NCBI RefSeq assembly: GCF_005503145.1
Contig: NZ_SCNV01000017.1
Location: forward strand, 1-64,000
Origin: Burkholderia sp. 4M9327F10
Lineage (GTDB): Bacteria; Pseudomonadota; Gammaproteobacteria; Burkholderiales; Burkholderiaceae
Length of the DNA stretch: 64,000 bases
Reading direction: 5' to 3'
A program made the position numbers and the translations under genes. Shown here piece after piece: positions 17,101-26,794 of the stretch (positions are counted from its first letter, which is position 1; every line of letters begins with the position of its first letter). The notes beneath the pieces are model-generated. The model did not search any database. It was given only the letters and a program-made list of their open reading frames with translations, and was not told where the DNA came from.

Positions 17101-20100
17101 TCCAGCCAGGCAGTCTGCTCGACGTGTCCAGCGGTGGCGAACTCCAGGCCAATGGCCAGTTGCTGATGAGCAACGGGATTCCCGAGGGCAAGGGGGGCAG
17201 CCTGTCGTTGCTGAATGCTGGCCAGATTGACATGAATGGCACGATACGCAGCTTCGGCTTCGCGGGCGGCGGCACGCTGACGCTGCAGACGCCAGGTTTC
17301 CAGATTGGGGGCGATGCGGCCACGGCGCCGACGTGGGACATGGTGCTGCCGGCGGACTTCTTCGCGCAGCAGGGCTTTGGCAACTATGTGCTGAATGCGG
17401 AATACGACGCGACGGTAGCACCCGGCGCGACAGTGAACCTGACGCAACAGAACCTGATTCCCGATGTGCCGGCGCTGCTGCAGGCGGCAAGCGGGTCGGA
17501 TCTGTCTGCGGGGGGACTCACCACGGTCGGGACGCTTGACCCGTATCACCGCCAGGCGACGGGCTTGGTGATCACGGCGGGCAGCGGCGTGGCGGTGGCA
17601 GCCGTCGACGCGTCGGAGGGCTTTTCGGACAGTGTTCCCGCAGGTGTTACCGGTGCGGTGACGGTGGGGCAGGGTGCATCCATTATCGGTGACGCGGGGG
17701 CGAGCATTGGACTGGGCTCGCCGGCGCAGGTGACGGTGCTCGGCTCGATCATCGCCCCGGGCGGCTCGATCACACTGAGCGCCGACACGACAATTGCGGG
17801 TCCGTTTGAGCAAACCGGCCAGTACTCATCGACGGGCGGCTTTACCAGCGCGAGCAAGTCGGTGTGGCTGGGGCCGGACGCGGTGCTCGACGTGGCAGGC
17901 GTGGCATTGACCAATCCGCTGGCCGCGCCGGTCAAGGATGGTCTGCATTCCTTCGTTCCCGACACCGGCAAGGTGCTGCCGGGTGGTTCCGTGACGATCT
18001 CGGACGACACCGGCTATGTGGTGGCGCAGGCGGGCTCGCTGATCGACGTGTCGGGCACTTCGGCCAGTTTCGACCAGTTGGAGTCCAACGGCGGGTATGC
18101 GATGCAGCCGGTGTGGAGCAACGCTGGCTCGATCACGCTGGCGGCGTCCAGCGGACTGTACTTCGACGGTACGCTCAGGGCTCAGCCGGGCGCCGCCCAG
18201 GCGCAGGGCGGCACGCTTACGATCCTGCCCGAGCCGTACGCGACCAGTGCAGATGAAACGGGTGGCGTCATCAAGACCTTGCCGGGCGCGACGGCGCTGA
18301 TCATCCAGCAGGGCGGCAATCTGGTGCCGGCTGGGCTCGCCCCTGGCGGGACGATCAGCAACGCCCCCACGGGCGTGCTTCAGTTCGCCGCAGACCGTCT
18401 GGACGGTTCGGGTATCGCGACGCTGGTGCTTGGCAACCAGAACAGCCTGATCCCCGCCAGCCTGGGCGAGGTACCGGTTGCCTTTGCCGGCAACGTGAAT
18501 CTGGATCTGTCCAGTTCGGTGATCATTGATACGGGCCGGATCGTCGCGCTGGCCGCCGGTGCGACCACGCTCCCTTCGGGCTCAGGCAGCGCCGCGATTG
18601 GCGCACCCACGGTGACCATCAGCGCGCCGTATGTGGCCTTTGTCGGCCCCACAATGGTATCTGGCAAGCAGGCCGTCACCATGACGCCGATACAGGCGCT
18701 GGCGGACGGCACGCTGAACGTGAACGCCTCGTTCATCGATCTCGAGAACCAGTTCCAACTGAACAATTTCGGGCAAGCCAACTTCACGAGCAGCGGCGAC
18801 ATCCGGATGACGTCGACCAATGCCAGTCTTGCTACCGGGTCGCCCGATGCGCTTGAAGTGGGTGAACTGTACACGCCAGGCAACCTGACGTTCCGGGCGG
18901 CGGATGTCTATCCGTCAACGGGCAGCACCTTCATTCTCGATGCGGTCGGGCCGGTCAGTGGGAGTAACAGCACGCCGGCGCCGACGACCATTACGTTCCT
19001 GCCGGATGGCAGCTCCGGGGTGCCGCTGTCGGCAGGCGGCACGCTGCTGGTCGACGCGACGAATATCGTCCAGTCCGGCACCGTACGGGCGCCTTCGGGC
19101 AGCCTGATCTTCGGCGTGGGCAATACGGCCAGCACCACCACGCAGACGCAGTTCAACAACCTGCCGCTGGTGGCAACGAACTCGGTATCGCTGACCAGTG
19201 GCAGCGTGACCTCGGTGTCGCTCGACGGCACGATCATTCCTTACGGTACGACCGTCGACGGTGTCGAGTGGCAGTTCAACCCGCTACCCGGGGCGAACGC
19301 CGCCCCGGATGTGACGGCGCCACCCGCGAAGTTCGTCAGCGTGAACGGCAGCAGCGTCTCGCTCGATCCGGGCGCGACGGTCGACCTCTCCGGAGGGGGC
19401 GACCTGCAGGCGGCAGAATGGGTGCCGGGCACCGGAGGCACCCGCAACCTGCTGGCGCAGTACAACGTCAGCTACGCGACCACGCCGAGTGGTGTGGCGG
19501 TACCCACGAATGTGGGGGGCACCAACGTCTACGCCATCCTGCCGGGCAACCAGTCGCAGGTAGCCGCATACGACCCGATGCTCGCGCAAACCCTGCAACC
19601 GTCCACCAACGCCAACGGAACCGTCAGCACCGTGACCGACGGCATCGGGGTTGGCCAGGCGGCCCTGAAGAGCGCGGTGGGTCAATCGGTGTATCTGTCG
19701 GGCGTGCCGGGTCTGGCCGCCGGCTACTACACGCTGCTGCCGGCCGGGTACGCGACGCTGCCGGGTGCGTACCGGGTGACAATGTCGAGCGTCACCGGTA
19801 CGGTCACGCCGGGCTCAAGCCAGACCCTGCCCGACGGCACGGTGCAGGTGGCCGGCTACATTGGCAATGCGCTCACCGGAACGCACAGCGCGACGCCCAC
19901 GCTGCTTGACGTGCAATCTTCAGCCGTGTGGCAACAGTATTCGCAATACACGCTGACCAGCGCCAACAGCTTCTTCCCGTCGCTTGCATCAGGCGCTGGC
20001 GATATCACGCCGCCGCTGCCGATGGACGGGGGGCAACTGGTGCTGGCCGCGACCCAGGGCCTGACGCTCGGTGGCGCGCTCAAGACGGCGGCCGCGCCGG

Positions 20101-23100
20101 GCGGTGCACCCGCCGAGGTGGATATCGCCTCGCAGGCGATCCAGATCGTCGGCAGTGGTGAGGCGGCCTTGCCTGGCTATCTGCAGATCAGCGCAGGGCA
20201 GCTCGACGCGCTGGATGCCGGCAGCCTGCTGGTGGGCGGTATCCGCAGCGAGACGACCAGCGGCATTACGATCAATCCGGTTGCCACCAGCGTGGTGCTG
20301 TCGAATGACGGGGCCAACCCGTTGAGCGGACCGGAAGTGATGCTGGTCGCGGCCAATAACGTACAGGTCGAAGCGGGCAGCGTGATCGCGGCACAGGGCG
20401 CCTATCCGGCAGCGAAGGATGTGCCGGTCACGATCTCGCCGAACGCGACAACCGGGACGAGCGACGGCGCCCTGCTGATCGTCACGAATGGTGCGGACTC
20501 GGCAATCACGCGCTCGGGCACCGTGAACGGCACCGGCGTGCTGACGGTGGGGGCTGGTGCGACGCTTACGGGCGGCCAGGCGCTGACGCTCGATTCGTCG
20601 GGCAACCTCAGCTTCAATCCCGCTGCGACCCTGTCGGGCAATACGATTGCCGTCGACGGCTCCGCGATCACCTTCACGAGCCAGACCGGCGCAGCCGCGG
20701 CGGCACTGCCTGGCTTTGTGATCGGGCCGACGCAGCTTGCGCAACTGGCGAGTGCGCAGGACGTGATCCTGCGCAGTGCAGGGGCGATGAACTTCGACGG
20801 CACGGTCAACGCAACCTTCGGCAAGGACGCCGACCTGAGCGCCGCCTCGTTCTCGAGCAATGGCGGCGCGGTTACGATCAATGCGCAGGAAGTCGCGTTC
20901 ACCAACGAAGGCGGGGCAACCGCACCAACAGCGACGACGGGCTCCGGCACGCTGACGGTCAATGCGGGCGAGATCGACTTTGGCACGGGTGCCAAGACGA
21001 GCTCGGGATTCGGTTCCGCAACTTTCAATGCAACGGGCGGCATTGTCGGTCAGGGCAACGGAAGCTTCAACTTCGGCGCGCAGCCCGTCACACTCAATGC
21101 TCCTGTTTATCTGGCCGATACAGGTTCGGGACAGACGATCCAGACAACCGGCGCGCTGAACCTGAACAGCGCGGCGGGCACCGCCCTCACGCTGCAGCCG
21201 TTAGGTGGCGCATTCTCGTTCATTGGCGGTACGGTGAACGTCAACGGCGCGACCATTGAGGCGCCGGGCGGCAATGTCAGCATGGAGGCGACCAGCGGGA
21301 ACCTGAGCGTGGGCAGCGGCTCGACCATCAGTTCGGCAGGCGTCGCGTTGCCGTTCTTCGACGTGACCGAATATGTTCCGGCCGGCGCGATTTCTCTGAC
21401 ATCGGATCTGGGTTCGGTCAACGTCGCAGCGGGTTCGACACTGAACTTTGCGGGAGCGAACGGCGGTGGGACGGCGGGCAGTCTGACGCTGTCGGCGCCG
21501 GACCAGACGGTGAACCTGGCGGGCACCATCAAGGGCAACGCGGCGAGCGGTTACCTGGGCGGTTCGTTCTCACTGAACACGGGCGGCGCAGTCGACCTCG
21601 ACAATCTCTCGACCGAACTCGCGTCGAGCGGTGTGAACGACGGCATCATGGTGCAGACCGGTGCAGGCAACCTGACGCTGTCGGCCGGCAACACGCTGAC
21701 CGCACATACGGTTTCGCTGACAGCGAACGGCGGGGCAGGCGGGCAGGATCCGAACAACGGCAATGTGCAGATTCTCGGCACGATCAACGCGAGCGGTAAC
21801 GCGGGCGGCGAGATCGATCTGTATGGCAAGAGCGGGGTGAATCTGCAGGGTTCGCTGATCGCGACGGGCTCGAGTGCGACCGAGCAGGGCGGTACCGTCA
21901 ATATCGGCACGACGGGTAACGGCAGTACCACGAGCCTGAATTCGAATTACGGCTATGAGAACGTGCTGCCTTCGGATGCGGGCGTCATCACGGTGGGCAG
22001 CAACGCCGTGATCGATGTGTCGGGAGGCACGGCAGGCGGCCTGTCGAACGGCACGGTGAACTTCCGGGCGCCGATCCTGACCAATGGTACGGTCAATGTG
22101 ACGATTGCGCCGACCGCACAGATCAGGGGTTCGCGTGCGACGACGCTGGAAGCTTATGCGGTATGGAGTACTGACGACAAGAGCGCCAATGCCGCGCAGC
22201 ACTTCGACGGCATTGTGGACCCGGCGGGATGGTACGACAGTAGCGGCAACCTGGTGGCGGGTACCTTCACGAGCCAGGACGGCCAGACCACCATTACGTA
22301 TACCCCGGCGAACGGCACGACGCCAGCCAGCCTATCGAACGAACCGGGTGCGACGGCCGCCCAGGTGAGCGCCGATCTGGCCTACGACCTGGAGAACGAT
22401 TACTTCGCGCCGACCACCGCGAATGCCAGCCATGAGACGTTCTACGGCTATCAAGCCGGCAGTACGACCAATGCGCCCGGCACGTTGATGGGCTTCGTCG
22501 AAAACGGCGTGCAGAGTGTAGCGAACCAGTTCGCGGGGACAAAAATCGCGAACTTCGCGGTGGCGCCGGGGATCGATCTGGACAACCCGGATCCGAACAT
22601 CAATGGCGGCAATATCTCGATCCTGACGAACTGGAATCTGGGTGCGGGAAGTTCGCCTACGAGCCTCGCATTCCGCTTTGACGGTCAGGCGCCGATCATC
22701 ACGTTCCGGGCCGAGAACAATGTCCAGGTCGATGCCAGTCTGACGGATGGGTTTTTCCAGATCGCCAATCCAACGGCGTCCTTAACGAAAATACAGGTTC
22801 TCCCTGCACCGACAGGTGATACATCGACGACTGCGTATGACGCCTTCTTTGAAGATCCGTATGGCGTTGTCAACGGCTACTACAGCATTGCCCAGGAAAT
22901 GCAGCGGGGATACTTCGGCCCCGTGGGCACGTTGACACCGCCTGCTCCGCAGAGTACTTTCGCGAGTGATGGAAGTTCTACGCTTGTCACTGCAGAAATA
23001 GCTCAGTACTACGGTCTGTATCAGGAATACCTTGCAGATGCAACGGATGTCAATGGACCTATTCGGCCGTTGCTCCAGAAGATTGGTGGCGCTTACGTCA

Positions 23101-26100
23101 GTGGCGAGCCAGTTGCGCCCACGCCTCCTGCAGCAAGTGATCCAAACGACTACGCTGCCGCATACCAAGCCTACCTTTCTCAATACAATACATACGCGAC
23201 GCAGCTTACTGCGTGGGAGGGCACACCCCTGGCGTCTACCGGCAAGTACCCCACCACTTTCCAGGTTGTGCCGCCCGCAGCTCCGCTGACGGTGTTGTCA
23301 GCGCTCATCCCCTCGACTGGCATGACGGTGACAACGGGTACGCTCCCGACGGATAACACCCCGTCGCCGGTCGCTAGTGCGGCTAACCCGCTGCCCCTCG
23401 TTTCCGCATCGCTGACGGGAGGTTCCAGCACGTCGTTCCAGGTCGTTGCAGGCGCGGACCTGAACAGTGCCAATCCGTTGGCGTTGCAGGCCGCCGCGAT
23501 TTTTTCGGCATCGGCTGGAACCGGACTGGCAGGTGGCGGCAATGTGACGCTGAACGGGCATTTTGCCTATGACAATGCGAATAACCCGAACGACCCGAAC
23601 AATCTGACATTGCTGGCACCCACAATGATCCGCACCGGTACCGGATCGATTGATATTGCTGCTGGAAACAGTGTGGTACTCGTCGACACGACTGCTCCTG
23701 GCGTTATCTATACGGCCGGTGCACCGGCTGCGGGCGCGCCAGCCGCGGGGAGTACGGCGACGATTGTGAACGGGAATTCATCAGGCGATCCCGATATCCT
23801 GGTCACCCCGAGCGTCAACCCAGATGCAGCGGGCAATATCTCCATTCAGGCTCAGGGGAACATCAACGGGGTCGAAAATGCCATCGATGCCACTGGTGCG
23901 GTTACCGGCGTCGCGGGCGCAAATATCAGCCAGTTCTGGTGGCAGTGGATGGAGGTCACGGCGAATCCAACAGTGAGTATTAATAGCGCGACGGGTGCCT
24001 ATGTATTTGCGCCGCTTTCCGGGACATCGATTGATTTTGGCGCATTTGACCAAGGGGTGATGAGTGTTGGTGGCAATGTCTCGGTGAATGCCGGCGGAAA
24101 CATTTCGGATCTGGCGGTGTCCTTGCCGACGACCTGGTACATGAATGGCAGCACACCCGTGACGGTCGGCGGCGGCAATCTGACAGTGCATGCGGGTGGA
24201 AACATCTTGAGCGGCGATTACTTCGTGGCGAACGGCACCGGGACCATTACCGCCGGTGGTCAGATCGGCTCGGACGGACAGGTCTACACCAGCTACAGCG
24301 CAAGTAACGCAGGCCGAGGCTTGGATCCGAACGTTTCGGTCGGCCCCGTCTCAACCCTCCTCGCAACCCAAGACGGTGTTTTGAATGTCAGTGCGCGTCA
24401 GGGCGCCAATATCGGGGGGGTGTTTGACCCCTCGTACGTTGAGAGCACAGCACTGCTCAATACCTATCACTCCTACGCCGATGGGCAGAGCTACTCATCG
24501 ACTTCCGCTGTGAACGTTTCATCGACGACGGGCGATGTCGTTCTGGACTCGCTGGGTTCGATCGACCTGATTGGCGGGGGCGCGACCGGTAAGCAGGCGG
24601 GTGCGGTCGACCTCTCATTCATACTGCCCGCAACTGTGAACCTGACCGCTTTCACGGGGGGCATCACGATTGCATCGAGTGGAGAGCTTTACCCTTCTGC
24701 GTCCGGCAATCTGAATCTGATCGCGGATCAGTCGATTGATTTCTCCAGTCTGAACGGGCTCGCTTCCGGTGCCTTTGGGGTGACTGCCCCGGTCTTCGGC
24801 ATGCTGGACGAGGATCCGTCATCGATGCCGTCTGCGGGGAATTTCGACGTTAGTGTACCGCTCGCCACTATAGATACCTTGGCTGCTCATGCGTCAAGCG
24901 CACTGCACGCCGACGATACCGAGCCGGTTCGCATCTACAGCCTGACCGGCAGCATAGTAGACGGTATTCTTGAGCCGCAAGGAGCGGGCGACGCTGGCTT
25001 CTACAATGACCTGGTCAATGTTGTGGCCGACAAGCCTGCACTGATCCAGGCGGGCGAGGACATCGTGAACCTCGCGTTCCAGGGGCAGAACCTGGGCGTC
25101 GACGACGTGACGCGCATTGTCGCGGGACGCGACATCTACGACACGCCTCTGCCGCGTACCGGCGGCGGTACGGTGCCGAGTCTTGTGCTCGGCGGTCCAG
25201 GAACGTTTGATGTCGAGGCGGGCCGTAACATTGGCCTACTCTCGAACGAACAGGAAGTGGTCGATGCCGATATCACGGGGACGGTGCCCCCGTTGGGCAT
25301 CGAAGCGGTCGGTAATGCCGATAACCCGAACCTGCCGCACGACAGTGCCAACGTGCAGGTGCTGTTCGGTGTTGGGCCGGGCATCGACGACTCGGATTTC
25401 ATCGCAACCTATATCAACCCTGCCAGCACGGTGCCGGGTATCACGGGTACGACGAATGCGTTGGTCGCCTTCATGGAGCAGTATGACGCCGGTCAGATTG
25501 AGAAGGTTGATACCGGTCTTTCGACGGACTCGGCCGCTGCACTCAAGAAGGTCGGCAATGATGGCGTTCTGACGGCCGCTCAGGCATGGTCACAGTTCCA
25601 GGCGTTGCCGTCCTACGTGCAGCAACTGTTCGTTGAGCAGGTGTTCTTCAGCGTGCTGACGAGTGTAGGCGAGGACTACAACAACCCGGCGAGTCCGTAC
25701 TATCAGCAGTACGCCCGGGGTTACCAGGCGATCAACACATTGTTTCCTGCCTCGCTCGGCTACACGGCGAACGATCTGACCGGTGGTGCCAATGGTGCGA
25801 ACAAGCTGGTCAATACAGGCAACCTCGACATCCGCAGCACGACGATCCAGACCCAGCAGGGCGGCAATATCTCGATCCTCGGGCCGGGTGGTGAGGCGCT
25901 GGTCGGCAGTACGTCTGCGCCGCCTGAGATCGTCAGCAGCAATGGCGTGGTCGCGGCGGGTCCCGGTTCGATGGGCATCCTGACCCTGGAGCAGGGCAAT
26001 ATCAACATCTTTACTGACCAGAGCGTGCTGCTGGCCCAGAGTCGCATCTTCACGGAGCAGGGTGGCGATATCACGATCTGGAGTTCGAACGGCAACATCA

Positions 26101-26696
26101 ATGCCGGTCAGGGCTCGACAACGGTAGCGGATATTCCGCCGCCGGAGTACGTATGTGACCAGAACCACTACTGCACGGTGGACGCGAAGGGCGAAGTGAC
26201 GGGCGCGGGGATTGCGACGCTGCAGACCATCCCCAGTGCGCCTCCCGGTAACGCCAATCTGCTGGCGCCACGGGGTACGATCGACGCAGGTGCCGCGGGC
26301 ATCCGCGTGTCGGGCAACCTGAATGTGGCGGCGCTGCAGGTGCTGAACGCGGCCAATATCCAGGTGCAGGGCACCAAGACCGGCGTGCCGGTGGTGCCGG
26401 CGGTGGACACTGGTGCACTGACTGCAGCAAGTGCCGCGACCTCGGCCGTGACGCAGATGGCACAGAACATTGTGAAGAGCAATGCCTCGGGTGTGCCGCA
26501 GCGTCACTGGATCATCACGGTTGAGGTGGAAGGGTTCGGTGATGATGGTAGCGATGATAATCGCAAGAAGCGCAAGCCAGGGCAGATCAGCTACGATTCC
26601 TCAAGTGCCGTCTCTATTCTGGGGTTTGGTGGGATTGGTCAAACGCAGCGTGCTGTTCTGAGCAAAGAGGAGCAGGATAGGCTGGGAAAAATCTAA
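14109..26696 (+). CDS. Giant filamentous-haemagglutinin-type exoprotein (TpsA)
   Basis: This encodes about 4,195 residues of a two-partner secretion exoprotein, probably an adhesin. A long signal peptide has a hydrophobic core (AIALMIAAGAAASAHA) ending near residue 45. The TPS domain that TpsB recognises spans about residues 125-290, with GSVYVINRNGILFGAGSQIN and NVHSLVASSLDLLN. Thousands of residues of Gly/Ser/Thr/Asn-rich beta-helix-type sequence follow. Near residues 3630-3900 is a block typical of the DUF3739 haemagglutinin family (QAGEDIVNLAFQGQNLGVDD, then VTRIVAGRDIYDTP). I found only two cysteines in the mature part, residues 4016 and 4022. The chosen ATG has GGGAA at 14096-14100; GTG 14058 and ATG 14088 are upstream alternatives. 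TpsB is encoded 24 kb downstream. About 22.8-24.8 kb has visibly lower GC. Confidence 0.92.
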   Translation: MAARARVQDNPFPSSPVLRSNLRPLCQAIALMIAAGAAASAHASGIVNLSNIGAQMSAARGSAMGVTNLGVGVSPQQALQSSQPSIQNLAHVAQGIAAQLAAQQTAAAAAAAAPSNVPNGLAPGGLQVAPGVSSNVSSANLWINAGLPTQSVAANGQVTVDIQQTAQNAVVTWQTMNVGKQTTLNFDQAGGTQTNGANNWVVLNRIIDPSGLPSQILGKITAQGSVYVINRNGILFGAGSQINVHSLVASSLDLLNTNDVPVQSSTDIANSNQLFLSLPAGTQGGLAALEAGTTSVASAGGVPNEVLGLGNQVQVSSASQYQAPGNITIAPGASITTQTTGTASDGGFVLIAAPNVNNGGNITATAGQVVLAAGVGVSLTPNPTNPQVLLPELSGQLELINGKNQTDITPAGTLTNTGLVQAARGNIDLLGSSVVQNGVVGVTTSVNTPGAITISTVDEYYANPPNAANYTGTSAVGSGYQGGADVNRRAGLLTFGPGSVTSVTPDTDDQTATSAPGTTFTPGSITMTAGSVWFQGGSLIEAPGSSVSVVALTPDSAQNYSTPPGDTAVPGRIYLDSGATIDVSGLANVELPISDILLDVGTINENNLADSPLLRDSFLNGLGGVVVDSTLSGTTSDGLQWVGSPILNLAGAVSLMPRTVDQLLTNGGTITLSGNQVMTATGSSLNLNGGYIHYLGGTVNTTRLIDADGAIVPIGDASDNDTYVGIAGQFTQTSSRWGVKQTWYNPLLSGGAYEADYIVGGNAGTLNVFASQAMVLDGGITAEAFGGSKQVQGNDQPLGGTFNLGANPAATSGQTTLAGLTQGGTDTSATGETGLVILQDSAPQLGDLSPGFSIGTSLNTAAMNALSATDPDNVLATTVVPVNTLNAGGFAKVNVTENSTDSNGFVVAQGTQLTVQPGGAITLHGSGDSAVVLGSLIAPSGTISLTGVGSIVVGPNAQISAAGQWVNNDTQAAAGTTPGDSEFINGGSITLSAGTIDLQPGSLLDVSSGGELQANGQLLMSNGIPEGKGGSLSLLNAGQIDMNGTIRSFGFAGGGTLTLQTPGFQIGGDAATAPTWDMVLPADFFAQQGFGNYVLNAEYDATVAPGATVNLTQQNLIPDVPALLQAASGSDLSAGGLTTVGTLDPYHRQATGLVITAGSGVAVAAVDASEGFSDSVPAGVTGAVTVGQGASIIGDAGASIGLGSPAQVTVLGSIIAPGGSITLSADTTIAGPFEQTGQYSSTGGFTSASKSVWLGPDAVLDVAGVALTNPLAAPVKDGLHSFVPDTGKVLPGGSVTISDDTGYVVAQAGSLIDVSGTSASFDQLESNGGYAMQPVWSNAGSITLAASSGLYFDGTLRAQPGAAQAQGGTLTILPEPYATSADETGGVIKTLPGATALIIQQGGNLVPAGLAPGGTISNAPTGVLQFAADRLDGSGIATLVLGNQNSLIPASLGEVPVAFAGNVNLDLSSSVIIDTGRIVALAAGATTLPSGSGSAAIGAPTVTISAPYVAFVGPTMVSGKQAVTMTPIQALADGTLNVNASFIDLENQFQLNNFGQANFTSSGDIRMTSTNASLATGSPDALEVGELYTPGNLTFRAADVYPSTGSTFILDAVGPVSGSNSTPAPTTITFLPDGSSGVPLSAGGTLLVDATNIVQSGTVRAPSGSLIFGVGNTASTTTQTQFNNLPLVATNSVSLTSGSVTSVSLDGTIIPYGTTVDGVEWQFNPLPGANAAPDVTAPPAKFVSVNGSSVSLDPGATVDLSGGGDLQAAEWVPGTGGTRNLLAQYNVSYATTPSGVAVPTNVGGTNVYAILPGNQSQVAAYDPMLAQTLQPSTNANGTVSTVTDGIGVGQAALKSAVGQSVYLSGVPGLAAGYYTLLPAGYATLPGAYRVTMSSVTGTVTPGSSQTLPDGTVQVAGYIGNALTGTHSATPTLLDVQSSAVWQQYSQYTLTSANSFFPSLASGAGDITPPLPMDGGQLVLAATQGLTLGGALKTAAAPGGAPAEVDIASQAIQIVGSGEAALPGYLQISAGQLDALDAGSLLVGGIRSETTSGITINPVATSVVLSNDGANPLSGPEVMLVAANNVQVEAGSVIAAQGAYPAAKDVPVTISPNATTGTSDGALLIVTNGADSAITRSGTVNGTGVLTVGAGATLTGGQALTLDSSGNLSFNPAATLSGNTIAVDGSAITFTSQTGAAAAALPGFVIGPTQLAQLASAQDVILRSAGAMNFDGTVNATFGKDADLSAASFSSNGGAVTINAQEVAFTNEGGATAPTATTGSGTLTVNAGEIDFGTGAKTSSGFGSATFNATGGIVGQGNGSFNFGAQPVTLNAPVYLADTGSGQTIQTTGALNLNSAAGTALTLQPLGGAFSFIGGTVNVNGATIEAPGGNVSMEATSGNLSVGSGSTISSAGVALPFFDVTEYVPAGAISLTSDLGSVNVAAGSTLNFAGANGGGTAGSLTLSAPDQTVNLAGTIKGNAASGYLGGSFSLNTGGAVDLDNLSTELASSGVNDGIMVQTGAGNLTLSAGNTLTAHTVSLTANGGAGGQDPNNGNVQILGTINASGNAGGEIDLYGKSGVNLQGSLIATGSSATEQGGTVNIGTTGNGSTTSLNSNYGYENVLPSDAGVITVGSNAVIDVSGGTAGGLSNGTVNFRAPILTNGTVNVTIAPTAQIRGSRATTLEAYAVWSTDDKSANAAQHFDGIVDPAGWYDSSGNLVAGTFTSQDGQTTITYTPANGTTPASLSNEPGATAAQVSADLAYDLENDYFAPTTANASHETFYGYQAGSTTNAPGTLMGFVENGVQSVANQFAGTKIANFAVAPGIDLDNPDPNINGGNISILTNWNLGAGSSPTSLAFRFDGQAPIITFRAENNVQVDASLTDGFFQIANPTASLTKIQVLPAPTGDTSTTAYDAFFEDPYGVVNGYYSIAQEMQRGYFGPVGTLTPPAPQSTFASDGSSTLVTAEIAQYYGLYQEYLADATDVNGPIRPLLQKIGGAYVSGEPVAPTPPAASDPNDYAAAYQAYLSQYNTYATQLTAWEGTPLASTGKYPTTFQVVPPAAPLTVLSALIPSTGMTVTTGTLPTDNTPSPVASAANPLPLVSASLTGGSSTSFQVVAGADLNSANPLALQAAAIFSASAGTGLAGGGNVTLNGHFAYDNANNPNDPNNLTLLAPTMIRTGTGSIDIAAGNSVVLVDTTAPGVIYTAGAPAAGAPAAGSTATIVNGNSSGDPDILVTPSVNPDAAGNISIQAQGNINGVENAIDATGAVTGVAGANISQFWWQWMEVTANPTVSINSATGAYVFAPLSGTSIDFGAFDQGVMSVGGNVSVNAGGNISDLAVSLPTTWYMNGSTPVTVGGGNLTVHAGGNILSGDYFVANGTGTITAGGQIGSDGQVYTSYSASNAGRGLDPNVSVGPVSTLLATQDGVLNVSARQGANIGGVFDPSYVESTALLNTYHSYADGQSYSSTSAVNVSSTTGDVVLDSLGSIDLIGGGATGKQAGAVDLSFILPATVNLTAFTGGITIASSGELYPSASGNLNLIADQSIDFSSLNGLASGAFGVTAPVFGMLDEDPSSMPSAGNFDVSVPLATIDTLAAHASSALHADDTEPVRIYSLTGSIVDGILEPQGAGDAGFYNDLVNVVADKPALIQAGEDIVNLAFQGQNLGVDDVTRIVAGRDIYDTPLPRTGGGTVPSLVLGGPGTFDVEAGRNIGLLSNEQEVVDADITGTVPPLGIEAVGNADNPNLPHDSANVQVLFGVGPGIDDSDFIATYINPASTVPGITGTTNALVAFMEQYDAGQIEKVDTGLSTDSAAALKKVGNDGVLTAAQAWSQFQALPSYVQQLFVEQVFFSVLTSVGEDYNNPASPYYQQYARGYQAINTLFPASLGYTANDLTGGANGANKLVNTGNLDIRSTTIQTQQGGNISILGPGGEALVGSTSAPPEIVSSNGVVAAGPGSMGILTLEQGNINIFTDQSVLLAQSRIFTEQGGDITIWSSNGNINAGQGSTTVADIPPPEYVCDQNHYCTVDAKGEVTGAGIATLQTIPSAPPGNANLLAPRGTIDAGAAGIRVSGNLNVAALQVLNAANIQVQGTKTGVPVVPAVDTGALTAASAATSAVTQMAQNIVKSNASGVPQRHWIITVEVEGFGDDGSDDNRKKRKPGQISYDSSSAVSILGFGGIGQTQRAVLSKEEQDRLGKI

Positions 26697-26742
26697 ACCC
26701 CGAGCGATGTCCACGCCGGTCAATTTCATAGTAGAACAAAGA

Positions 26743-26772
26743 GTCGTGCCCTGGATGATTCCGGGGCACGAC
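26743..26772 (-). terminator. Terminator of the distal PstS-like gene
   Basis: A 9-bp stem (26743-26751 pairing with 26764-26772) is followed on the minus strand by a T-rich run (complement of GTAGAACAAAGA). It lies downstream of the minus-strand PstS-like gene, in the 98-bp gap facing the exoprotein stop, and could also end the exoprotein transcript. A closely similar hairpin follows the second copy. Confidence 0.75.
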
Positions 26773-26794
26773 CTTGTCATACAGCCGTTTTACA

